Shown: positions 1 to 6,657 of the stretch, one piece after another | Numbering within the stretch: position 1 is the stretch's first letter | How the letters are laid out: every line of letters starts with the position of its first letter | Source of the DNA: an uncultured Acidobacteriota bacterium | Lineage (GTDB): Bacteria > Acidobacteriota > Terriglobia > Terriglobales > Acidobacteriaceae | Length of the DNA: 64,000 bases | Assembly: GCA_903873705.1 (NCBI GenBank) | Contig: CAIQPK010000069.1 | Span: 38,647 to 102,646 of the forward strand | Direction of reading: 5' to 3' | Notes under the pieces: generated by a model | Databases searched by the model: none | What the model saw: the letters and a program-made list of their open reading frames with translations, nothing else | Told to the model about the DNA's origin: nothing | Made by a program: the position numbers and the translations under genes

Positions 1-1209
1 CGCTACTTCCTCCTCCGCGAAATCCCGTTCGGCCAGGACGGCAGCTTCAGCTTCGACGCACTAATCACCCGCTATAACGCCGACCTAGCCAACGGCTACG
101 GCAACCTCGTAAGCCGCACGCTAAGCATGATCCGGAAGTATTGCGATGGCCTCATCCCCGGACCTGTTGTGAAGTTGCCGGGCAATCTCTTTTGGGAGCT
201 TGGCAAGAGCGACACGCAACGCACCCCGCTCGAACAATCCCTTGCTGTCACAGTCGCTCTATCAATTACCGCAGCGGCCAGCCTGGACCGCCTCGACTTC
301 GCGTTGTCCCTCGGTCTATGCCAGGACATCACCGCTTCCGTTGATCAAATGCTGACTTCAACTGCTCCGTGGAAGATTGATCAATCCACGGAGGACGGCA
401 AAGCGAAAATAGCCGAGACCCTCTACGCGGCGGCTGAATCGATCCGTTACATCACGGCCCTTCTGTACCCGATCCTTCCTGCCACCACCGCCAAAGTTTG
501 GCTCCAACTCGGCCTCGGAGACATCGAACAAGCCGCCAAGAACGGCAACCTAAAAGACCTGCATTGGGGCGGCCTCAAACCCGGCACCAAGCTCGGCCCA
601 CTAGCCCCCATCTTCCCCCGCGCCGACAAAGGACTCGCACAAATCATGAGCGACATGGAAAACCCCACACCCTCCGCACCCGAGCCCACCGACAGCACCC
701 ACCCCGCCGCCCCACCGCGCTCCGGCGCCTCAGACGCGGAAGCCACCCTCTCCGTAGCCGGCAGCACCGCCACCACCACCCGCACCGGCCCCACACCCTC
801 GCACACCGAAGCCCAGCCCAGCGGCATCTTCGCCAACCAACCCGCAGCGCCAGCCGAACCCACCCCAGCCGACACCTCGCCCACCATCGCCATCGACGAC
901 TTCATCAAGATCGACCTCCGCGTAGCCGAAATCAAAATCGCCGAGCGCATTCCCAAAGCCGACAAGCTCCTCCGCCTCGAAGTCGACCTAGGCGCCCTCG
1001 GCACGCGCCAGATCCTCTCCGGCATCGCCGAGTGGTACGCGCCCGAAGACCTGATCGGCCGCCGCATCATCGTCATCGCCAACCTCGCGCCCCGCAAAAT
1101 GCGCGGCCTCGAGTCGCACGGCATGCTGCTCGCCGCCAGCGAAGAAGGCGGCAAGCCCTTCCTCGCCACCGTCCCCGAAGGCGTCCCCACCGGAACCCGC
1201 CTCAAATAG
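1..1209 (+). CDS. metG: methionine--tRNA ligase, C-terminal part (5' truncated by window edge)
   Basis: This enzyme charges tRNA(Met) with methionine in the cytoplasm. The reading frame is open from base 1, so the catalytic N-terminus lies outside the window. The first residues (YFLLREIPFGQDGSFSF) match the end of the MetRS catalytic core, followed by the helical anticodon-binding domain (NADLANGYGN, then LSMIRKY). From about residue 215 to 295 there is a low-complexity Pro/Ala/Thr linker. The last ~105 residues form an EMAP-II/Trbp111-type tRNA-binding OB fold (IKIDLRVAEI, then LAPRKMRGLESHGMLLAA), the usual dimerising appendix of bacterial MetG. The linker is longer than usual. Identification is firm; only the start is missing. 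Confidence 0.95.
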   Translation, partial: RYFLLREIPFGQDGSFSFDALITRYNADLANGYGNLVSRTLSMIRKYCDGLIPGPVVKLPGNLFWELGKSDTQRTPLEQSLAVTVALSITAAASLDRLDFALSLGLCQDITASVDQMLTSTAPWKIDQSTEDGKAKIAETLYAAAESIRYITALLYPILPATTAKVWLQLGLGDIEQAAKNGNLKDLHWGGLKPGTKLGPLAPIFPRADKGLAQIMSDMENPTPSAPEPTDSTHPAAPPRSGASDAEATLSVAGSTATTTRTGPTPSHTEAQPSGIFANQPAAPAEPTPADTSPTIAIDDFIKIDLRVAEIKIAERIPKADKLLRLEVDLGALGTRQILSGIAEWYAPEDLIGRRIIVIANLAPRKMRGLESHGMLLAASEEGGKPFLATVPEGVPTGTRLK

Positions 1210-1290
1210 CTGAAATACGATGAGAAGCCGGCGTGTTTGCCGCAAGAACGCTGGAAGCCGACAGGTTGGTGGAATAACCATAGAACCCGA

Positions 1291-1330
1291 GGGGTGCCCC
1301 ATGTCCGGATTTTCGGACATGGGCTCCCAC
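1291..1330. repeat. hairpin repeat family A (GGGTGCCCCAT), copy 1
   Basis: After GGGGTGCCCC there is a perfect inverted repeat CCCATGTCCG / CGGACATGGG (1298-1323) with a 6-nt loop. Near-identical hairpins lie at 18044 and 47166. It sits just after metG and could act as a transcript-end hairpin, though no T-run follows. Confidence 0.8.
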
Positions 1331-1377
1331 AGCTTCCCATGAAAACGAAAGCCGCCATCACTGGCGGCTCGCTTTCG

Positions 1378-1440
1378 CTTTATTCACTATTCACTATTCA
1401 CTAGACTCTACCCACTACCCACTACGCTCTACCCTCTACT
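1378..1440. repeat. tandem heptamer-like tract (CTATTCA / CTACCCA units)
   Basis: Imperfect tandem units of about 7 nt (CTATTCA, then CTACCCA, then CTCTACC) run up to the stop codon of the cupin gene. Similar tracts occur at 37757, 39483, 41393 and 63545, and inside tilS. Confidence 0.8.
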
Positions 1441-1900
1441 TCGAAACCGGCATCATCCCCGGCCCCTTAACCGAAACCACAAAGTAAGTACACGGCACCG
1501 TACCCGGATTCTGCATCGTGTTCAACGAGTTCGCGACGGAGAAAACGATATCCCCCGGCTCAGCCAGCTGCGGCGGATTGCCTTCCGTCACCAGCTCTGC
1601 CTTCCCCTGGTAGATCATCCGAAACTCGTAATCCCCGCTCCGGTGCAGCGGCGCAAACATCTTCCCCGGCGGGATCGTTGAAAAATGCATCCCCGTAATC
1701 ATCGCCATCGGTACGGTGTCTTTCGGAAACCCCCGAGTCGACGATCCGTTAGCATTCACCTTCTCCGGCAGCGATCCAAACTTGATCACTCGGGTCATCG
1801 TCAGCGCCGACTCACCCGCCTCCTGCGCCTCCGCCAGCGTCGCCATCAGCGCAAACGCCGACATCATCCCAAAAGCCTCACGTCGATTCACGTTCATCAC
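1436..1900 (-). CDS. exported cupin-domain protein
   Basis: A 154-residue protein with an N-terminal export signal: NRREAF resembles a Tat motif, followed by a hydrophobic stretch ending LAEAQEAG. The mature part is a small beta-barrel cupin: a glycine-rich first half (TIPPGKMFAPLHRSGDYEF) and a second half with QLAEPGDIVFSVANSLNT. Only one metal-type His is evident (LHRSGD), so it may not be a standard metal-dependent dioxygenase. The substrate is unknown; binding or sensing of a small periplasmic ligand is possible. It stands alone, in the opposite orientation to metG and tatD. The family is clear, the role is not. Confidence 0.75.
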   Translation of the reverse strand: MMNVNRREAFGMMSAFALMATLAEAQEAGESALTMTRVIKFGSLPEKVNANGSSTRGFPKDTVPMAMITGMHFSTIPPGKMFAPLHRSGDYEFRMIYQGKAELVTEGNPPQLAEPGDIVFSVANSLNTMQNPGTVPCTYFVVSVKGPGMMPVSK

Positions 1901-2060
1901 ACTCTCCCTCTACGTCCCGGCTGTAGCTGTCCGGCCAATCCGTTATACAAGGCTTCCCCAGCGACTGGAAAAGTCTCATCATCCCGGACGTGTCTTTTTC
2001 GTTGCCCTGGCATTGCCTTGCCGTTCCTTTTTGCTCCTGTACTCCCCTCACCCCAGCAAT

Positions 2061-2120
2061 CGTCATCTCGACCGAAGCATCGCGCCTCATGCGATGCGCA
2101 GTGGAGAGATCCCCGCATTC
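2061..2120. repeat. repeat family B (GTCATCTCGACCGAAGC...), copy 1
   Basis: GTCATCTCGACCGAAGC, then a short inverted pair GCATCGCG/CGCGATGC-like core, then AGTGGAGAGATCCCCGCATT. Relatives occur at 37136 (inside tilS) and 47668. Here a family C repeat follows within 25 bp, the same order as at 47.7 kb. Confidence 0.75.
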
Positions 2121-2141
2121 GCACTTGCCGTTGCTTGTTTT

Positions 2142-2189
2142 ACTTCGCGAAACTTAGCGCTTAAACTCCGCGAACGTCGCGTCAAGGCT
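2142..2189. repeat. repeat family C (CTTCGCGAAACTT...GTCAAGG), copy 1
   Basis: Consensus CTTCGCGAAACTTCGCG then TTTAAACTTCGCG, ending CTCCGCGTCAAGG. There are four copies in the window: here, 3392, 45539 and 47742. All are intergenic and in the same orientation. Confidence 0.75.
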
Positions 2190-2205
2190 CTTGCCGTTGC
2201 CGTTG

Positions 2206-2283
2206 CCTCGAAGGTACCCCAGGGCTTCAGCCTTGGGTCTCACAAAACCGCCACCTACCGGGCTTCAGCCCCTGGGGTACACC
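2206..2283. repeat. inverted element D (GGTACCCCAGGGCTTCAGCC...), copy 1
   Basis: The outer arms GGTACCCCAGGGCTTCAGCC and GGGCTTCAGCCCCTGGGGTA enclose a TGGGTCTCA core. A reverse-orientation copy closes the window at 63893-63965, also followed by CCTGTCAA plus a C-rich tail. Confidence 0.8.
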
Positions 2284-2416
2284 CCCTCAAGCGAGCCACA
2301 AACCTGTCAAGCCCCTCCGCCCATAAAATCCCCGCAACCCCAACAAAACAAGCCCAAATCTCCCCAAAGAAACTTGGCGTACTTATTACCCCCAATCCGG
2401 TAAACTGGTAACAGAT

Positions 2417-2451
2417 CAAAAGGCCGCCCGAAAACCTCGGACGGCCTTTTC
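2417..2451 (+). terminator. terminator-like hairpin with T-run
   Basis: AAAAGGCCGCCCGA, a loop of about 5 nt, then TCGGACGGCCTTTTCTC: a strong stem with U-rich tail on the plus strand and A/T symmetry for the minus strand. A -10-like TAAACT (2402-2407) lies only ~10 bp upstream, and no gene precedes it. Confidence 0.6.
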
Positions 2452-2560
2452 TCATCCACCGCAAAATCTGCCAGATATCTGCCCAGACCACGCGCTTTAG
2501 AATCAGAGATTTTAGAGATCAGGTCTGGGGGGCACACCACCGGATACTCTAAGAAAGCCC

Positions 2561-3388
2561 ATGACCCTCATCGACTCCCACTGCCACCTCGACGACTACA
2601 CCGACATCCCCGCCATGCTCGCCAGCGCCCACGCCGCCGGGGTGGACACCCTCCTCGCCATCGGCATCGGCAACGGCCCCTCCGAGATGCATGTAGCCCT
2701 CTCGCTCGCCCGCCAGTACCCCGAGATCTTCGCCACCGCCGGCATCCACCCCGAGCAGGCCCACCAGGCCACCCCCCAGGCCCTCGCCACCCTCGCCACC
2801 CTCGCCGCCGACCCGCGCTGCATCGCCATCGGCGAAATCGGCCTCGACTACTACCACCTCTCCAACCCCGACATCCCCACCCAGCAAGCCGCCTTCATCG
2901 CCCAGATGCAGCTCGCCGCTACGGTCCGCAAGCCCATCACCATCCACTGCCGCACCTCCGAGCTCGCCATCCCCGCCTCCAAGGCCAGGTACGAGCCAGC
3001 CGACGCCTGGGACGACCTCCTGCGCCTCATCGCCCACCACTGGACACCCACCAACCTACCCGGCATCATGCACTGCTTCTCCGGCAACCAGGCCCAGGCT
3101 GAAGCCTCACTCGCCGCAGGTTTCTACCTCAGCTTCGCCGGCAACCTCACCTATCCCAAATCCACCACCATCCAGCAGGTAGCCCGAACCGCGCCGCTGG
3201 ACCGCATCCTGGTCGAGACCGACGCCCCCTTCCTCTCCCCCATCCCCCACCGCGGCGAGCGCAACGAGCCCGCCCGCACGGCCATCACCGCCCGCTTCCT
3301 CGCCGACCTCCGCGGCATCTCCTGCGAAGAAGTAGCCGCCCAAACCACCGCCAACTTCCACCGCCTCTTCCCCACCACCCAACCTTAA
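2561..3388 (+). CDS. TatD family metal-dependent DNase/hydrolase
   Basis: A 275-residue TIM-barrel amidohydrolase-like nuclease, cytoplasmic, likely 3'-5' exonuclease on damaged DNA/RNA as known for the TatD family. Metal-ligand motifs are present in order: DSHCHLDD at the N-terminus, GEIGLDYY (~residue 90), HCRTS (~128), HCFSGN (~171) and the closing ETDAPFLSP (~225). Length matches the family. The ATG follows a GGATACT box 12 nt upstream. A repeat-filled gap precedes it, and yajQ follows after a 100-bp gap with a family C repeat. Confidence 0.9.
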   Translation: MTLIDSHCHLDDYTDIPAMLASAHAAGVDTLLAIGIGNGPSEMHVALSLARQYPEIFATAGIHPEQAHQATPQALATLATLAADPRCIAIGEIGLDYYHLSNPDIPTQQAAFIAQMQLAATVRKPITIHCRTSELAIPASKARYEPADAWDDLLRLIAHHWTPTNLPGIMHCFSGNQAQAEASLAAGFYLSFAGNLTYPKSTTIQQVARTAPLDRILVETDAPFLSPIPHRGERNEPARTAITARFLADLRGISCEEVAAQTTANFHRLFPTTQP

Positions 3389-3391
3389 ACG

Positions 3392-3434
3392 TCGCGAAAC
3401 TCTGCGTTAAACTTCGCGCACTCCGCGTCAAGGC
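3392..3434. repeat. repeat family C, copy 2
   Basis: TCGCGAAACTCTGCGTTAAAC then TTCGCGCACTCCGCGTCAAGG, immediately after the TatD stop codon. Confidence 0.75.
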
Positions 3435-3489
3435 TTTCGCCTCCGCCCGCCAAAGCCGCATAATAGAAGCCGCAAAGGAAACCGCAAAC

Positions 3490-3990
3490 ATGGCAGCAGA
3501 TCAGAGCTTCGACGTCGTCAGCAAAGTAGAAATCCAGGAAGTCAAGAACGCCATCGACCAGGCCACCAAGGAAGTCAACGCCCGCTTCGACCTCAAGAAC
3601 TCGAAGTCAACCATCGCGCTGGAGAAGGAAGAAGCCATCCAGCTCGCCTCGCAGGACGAGTACACCCTCAAGGCCGTCATCGAAATCCTCTCGCAGAAAC
3701 TGGTCAAGCGCGGCGTCTCGCTCAAGGCCCTCGAATACGAAAAGCTCGAGCCCGCCTCCAACTCCTCAGTCCGCCAGAAGATCAAGCTGAAGCAAGGCAT
3801 CGCGTCCGATCAGGCCAAGAAGATCCAGGCCTTCATCAAGGATTCCAAGGTCAAAGCCAACTCCAGCATCCAGGGCGAGGTCGTCCGCGTCAGCTCCAAG
3901 GACCGCGACGTCCTGCAAGACGTCATGGCCAAGCTCCGCGCCCACGACTTCGGCATCGACCTCCAGTTCACCAACTTCCGATCGAACTAG
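3490..3990 (+). CDS. YajQ family (UPF0234) nucleotide-binding protein
   Basis: A 166-residue cytoplasmic protein matching the full YajQ family. It starts with QSFDVVSKVEIQEVKNAID and continues with the typical NARFDLKNSKSTI and a C-terminal GIDLQFTNFRSN. Members in Xanthomonas and Pseudomonas bind c-di-GMP and modulate transcription factors; others bind nucleic acid. The start ATG has AAAGGA about 10 nt upstream, and a CATAAT box lies at 3459-3464. The two EAL phosphodiesterases further along show that c-di-GMP is used in this organism, but no direct link is visible. Confidence 0.92.
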   Translation: MAADQSFDVVSKVEIQEVKNAIDQATKEVNARFDLKNSKSTIALEKEEAIQLASQDEYTLKAVIEILSQKLVKRGVSLKALEYEKLEPASNSSVRQKIKLKQGIASDQAKKIQAFIKDSKVKANSSIQGEVVRVSSKDRDVLQDVMAKLRAHDFGIDLQFTNFRSN

Positions 3991-4034
3991 CCCTGCAACG
4001 CGAAGCCAATGCAACCTGATACTCTTTAAAAAGC

Positions 4035-5024
4035 GTGAGCTCCATCTCCATCGCGACGGCGACCGAGGTCTTCGACCTCCTTCGCGACGATCTCGCTGCT
4101 GTCGAGCGCGAGTTCGCCCAGCAGTCCGTCTCCGGCATTGAAGTCGTCACCGAGATTGCGCAATACCTCATCTCCGGCGGCGGCAAGCGCATCCGCCCAC
4201 TGCTCCTGCTGCTCTCCGCCAAAGCCCTCGACTGCCAATCGCCAGCGCGCATCCGCCTCGGAGCCGTAGTCGAAATGCTGCACACCGCCACACTCGTCCA
4301 CGACGACATCATCGACGAAGCCAGCACCCGCCGCGGCCGCCCGTCATCGAACGCCACCTGGGGCAACTCAAAATGCGTCCTCGCCGGCGACTGGCTCTAC
4401 ATGCAGAGCTTCCAGACCGCGCTCGCCGAACGCAACTTCCGCATCCTCGACCTGCTCATCTCGCTCACCCAGCAGATGGTGGAAGGCGAGCTGCTGCAGA
4501 TGGAAAAGCTCGGCCGCCTGATCAACGAGGAAGAGTACTTCGACCTCATCTTCCGCAAGACGGCCTTCCTCTTCAAGGTTTCCATGCAGCTCGGCGCCGC
4601 TGTCTCCGAAGCGTCCCCGGCAATCGAGGAAGCGCTCGGCGAGTACGGCCGCAACCTCGGCCTCGCCTTCCAGATCGTCGACGACGTCCTCGACCTCACC
4701 GCAACGGAGAACGTCCTCGGCAAACCCGTCGCTTCCGACCTCCGCGAAGGCAAAGCCACCCTCGCCGTCATCCACGCCCTCGAACGCGGCACCGGCGCCG
4801 ACCGCGAAGCCATTCGCACCGTGCTCGCCGACCGCGCCTTCAAACGCGTCTCGCACGCCGAGATCCTCGCCATCCTCAACAACCACGGCTCCATAGCCTA
4901 CGCCATGGACACCGCCCACGCCTACGCCGAAGCCGCCCGCCAGTCCATCGCCGACCTACCCGACACCGACGCCAAGCGCGCCCTCCTCTGGGTCCCAGGC
5001 TTCGTCACCAGCCGCGACCGCTAG
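4035..5024 (+). CDS. polyprenyl diphosphate synthase (trans-isoprenyl, IspB-like)
   Basis: A 329-residue prenyltransferase that adds IPP units to an allylic diphosphate, making a long chain for quinones. Both Asp-rich motifs are present: first LVHDDIIDEASTRRG (~residue 96), second QIVDDVLDL (~215). GGGKRIRPLLLLLSAKAL and GDWLYMQSFQ are also typical of long-chain synthases. The start is GTG, 45 bp after yajQ. It probably supplies the quinone side chain; IspD and IspF, which make its precursors, are encoded at 39.5-42 kb. Chain length cannot be read from the sequence. Confidence 0.9.
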   Translation: MSSISIATATEVFDLLRDDLAAVEREFAQQSVSGIEVVTEIAQYLISGGGKRIRPLLLLLSAKALDCQSPARIRLGAVVEMLHTATLVHDDIIDEASTRRGRPSSNATWGNSKCVLAGDWLYMQSFQTALAERNFRILDLLISLTQQMVEGELLQMEKLGRLINEEEYFDLIFRKTAFLFKVSMQLGAAVSEASPAIEEALGEYGRNLGLAFQIVDDVLDLTATENVLGKPVASDLREGKATLAVIHALERGTGADREAIRTVLADRAFKRVSHAEILAILNNHGSIAYAMDTAHAYAEAARQSIADLPDTDAKRALLWVPGFVTSRDR

Positions 5025-5105
5025 CAACAACACCCTTTTCGCTCTATACTTCCTCCAACAAACGAACGCTCGCCTCGTTCCATTCCAAAGTCAGGGGTTC
5101 ACCCC

Positions 5106-5621
5106 ATGCACAGGAACGGGTTGCGTCCATTCGTCCTTATCGCCGCGTCTTTCACGCTCTCTATCCATGCGCAGGGGCCGCCAGCAATCACCACCCAGGC
5201 CGACCGCATCATCGTGGTCAAATCCGCGCACACCATGACGCTCTATTCCCATGGCAAAGTCCTCAAGGTCTATCGAGTGTCGCTAGGCAGCGGGGCCTCC
5301 GGCAATGCCAAGCAGAGGCAAAGCGACCACGAAACGCCCGAAGGCATTTACCGCATCAACGGCAGGAACGCGCACAGCAGCTGTCACGTCGCTCTGCACA
5401 TCTCTTACCCGAACGCCGCCGACCGCGAACACGCCCGCAAGCTCGGCGTCGATCCCGGCGGAGACGTGATGATCCACGGCCTGCCGCCCGGATACGACTG
5501 GATCAAGCCCGGTCAACCACTCGCCGACTGGACGTACGGCTGCATCGGTCTAACCAATGCAGAAATAGACGAAGTCTGGAAGCTTGTTCCCACCGGCACA
5601 CCGATCGAAATCCAGCACTAA
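5106..5621 (+). CDS. exported L,D-transpeptidase (YkuD/YafK-type) domain protein
   Basis: A 171-residue protein with a Sec signal (FVLIAASFTLSIHAQG). The mature domain begins with ADRIIVVKSAHTMTLYSHGK, the usual first strands of a YkuD fold. The catalytic region is MIHGLPPG followed by TYGCIGLTNAEIDEVWK: the active-site Cys sits in T-x-G-C-I-G-L with the conserved upstream His. Known relatives crosslink peptidoglycan stems or attach and release Braun lipoprotein. A TATACT box lies at 5045-5050, 56 nt before the ATG. The stop overlaps the convergent zeta-kinase gene by 4 bp. Confidence 0.85.
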   Translation: MHRNGLRPFVLIAASFTLSIHAQGPPAITTQADRIIVVKSAHTMTLYSHGKVLKVYRVSLGSGASGNAKQRQSDHETPEGIYRINGRNAHSSCHVALHISYPNAADREHARKLGVDPGGDVMIHGLPPGYDWIKPGQPLADWTYGCIGLTNAEIDEVWKLVPTGTPIEIQH

Positions 5622-6196
5622 CGCTGGTCACGTACCAACTGTGCCCATGCCGGCACGGGCTCGTTCCAATGCATATAGGATTTGTGGCCGAAAGCAACCA
5701 GCACATACCCTTGATCGCTGGAGTTATCTAAAAGGACTGCGAAGTCTGCCATAGGAAGCAGCTTTTTCATGTTCGCAAGCGTGCGCGGATAACGACGCCG
5801 CTGATCTTCTTCTGGCACGTCGTGTCCGCCCTTGAGAACCCGAGCCTTGACCCGCTGCAAATTAATCTCTACCGAAGATGTGCCAACAAAAATAACAGCC
5901 AGCAGAAAACCAGCATCCTGCGCTCTCTTAGCCATCCGCAGATAAGTGCTTCCAGAGAGCGTCGTCTCCACCGTGAAGCTCTGCTGCTTGTCGATCAACT
6001 CTTCAGCGCGAAGCAAGACGCGCTTCCCTGCTTCGATGTCAGAACCACCTTCCGGCAGCGTATCGCGAATGGATTTGGCAATCGCATCCGGGTCCAGCAC
6101 GGGCGCATTCTGGAATTCCTCGCGTGCTGAGGACGTCAGCGTACTCTTCCCACATCCATTCGACCCAGCAAGAATCGTCAGGACCGGCGCGCTCAC
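5618..6196 (-). CDS. zeta-toxin-like P-loop kinase (COG4185 type)
   Basis: A 192-residue protein with Walker A GSNGCGKST at residues ~11-19, then DPDAIAKSIR and ETTLSGSTYL, as in zeta/PezT-like kinases and the predicted ATPases of COG4185. Zeta toxins phosphorylate UDP-N-acetylglucosamine; whether this shorter form does so is unknown. The start is GTG at 6196, overlapping the stop of a 46-codon ORF (GTGA), so translation is likely coupled. The pair sits at the end of an operon with xseB and a methionine enzyme, an unusual place for a toxin-antitoxin module. It could instead be a housekeeping small-molecule kinase. Confidence 0.75.
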   Translation of the reverse strand: MSAPVLTILAGSNGCGKSTLTSSAREEFQNAPVLDPDAIAKSIRDTLPEGGSDIEAGKRVLLRAEELIDKQQSFTVETTLSGSTYLRMAKRAQDAGFLLAVIFVGTSSVEINLQRVKARVLKGGHDVPEEDQRRRYPRTLANMKKLLPMADFAVLLDNSSDQGYVLVAFGHKSYMHWNEPVPAWAQLVRDQR

Positions 6197-6333
6197 GCAG
6201 CGTTACTCTTCTCAGCCTTCTTCTTCTGCTCTTCGAGAATCCACTCGAGCTTCTTCCGCTCCCACGCAACGCCCTCGCGGCCAGCCTTGACGAGCTTCTC
6301 GGCGAATTTCTTCACATCAACCGTGGCTTCCAT
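6193..6333 (-). CDS. 46-residue helical protein, candidate antitoxin of the zeta-like kinase
   Basis: Reading the minus strand from ATG at 6333 gives a 46-residue lysine/glutamate-rich peptide: MEATVDVKKFAEKLVKAG at the start, a middle EGVAWERKKLEWILEEQ, and an end KKKAEKSNAA. It is likely all helical. The stop TGA overlaps the GTG start of the kinase in the string GTGA. The gene begins 19 bp after xseB. Position (upstream, coupled) and size fit an antitoxin or stabilising partner, but there is no recognised family and no epsilon or HTH motif. Its existence as a gene rests on the coupling and on compact spacing. Confidence 0.6.
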   Translation of the reverse strand: MEATVDVKKFAEKLVKAGREGVAWERKKLEWILEEQKKKAEKSNAA

Positions 6334-6352
6334 ACCCAAATCCTACTCCTCG

Positions 6353-6655
6353 CTAAAGCCGTCCGTCATCCTCTTCATCACGCTCATCATCGAAGACCTC
6401 ACCCTCATCATCTTCCTCGTCGCCGTCCTCATCCACCTCAACCTCAACATCCTCCACCCGCACCGGCCCATCCTCATCCGGCTCCATCACCGCCTGGATC
6501 CGGCTCTCCGCCGACGCCAGCTGCTTCTTGCACGCCTTCGACAACAGCATCCCGCGCTCAAACAGCGACACGCTCTCGTCCAGCGGCAGGCCACCCTCTT
6601 CCAGTCGAGCGACCACACTCTCCAACTCTGCCAGCTGCTCTTCGAAACTCGCCAT
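6353..6655 (-). CDS. xseB: exodeoxyribonuclease VII small subunit
   Basis: A 100-residue protein whose first ~60 residues match XseB (FEEQLAELESVVARLEEG, LPLDESVSLFERGM). It forms the coiled-coil partner of XseA in the single-strand-specific exonuclease VII. The last ~40 residues are an extreme acidic tail of Asp/Glu runs (VDEDGDEEDDEGEV) not found in typical 75-85-residue XseB. It starts 2 bp after the stop of the upstream methyltransferase gene, so the two are cotranscribed. xseA is not in the window. Confidence 0.88.
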   Translation of the reverse strand: MASFEEQLAELESVVARLEEGGLPLDESVSLFERGMLLSKACKKQLASAESRIQAVMEPDEDGPVRVEDVEVEVDEDGDEEDDEGEVFDDERDEEDDGRL

Positions 6656-6657
6656 CG

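Larger units (their letters stand above)
1901..2560. other. 660-bp gene-free region filled with dispersed repeats
   Basis: I see no coding sequence here that looks real. In order it holds a family B repeat (2061-2120), a family C repeat (2142-2189), a run of TTGCCG/GTTGCC units, an inverted GGGGTACC-type element (2206-2283), a C-rich tail shared with the end of the window, a terminator-like hairpin (2417-2451) and an inverted pair CCAGACC/GGTCTGG (2484-2530) before tatD. Confidence 0.7.

Noticed and set aside
1378..1440. CRISPR-like array
   Set aside because: Units are about 7 nt and tandem without spacers. No cas genes anywhere in the window.
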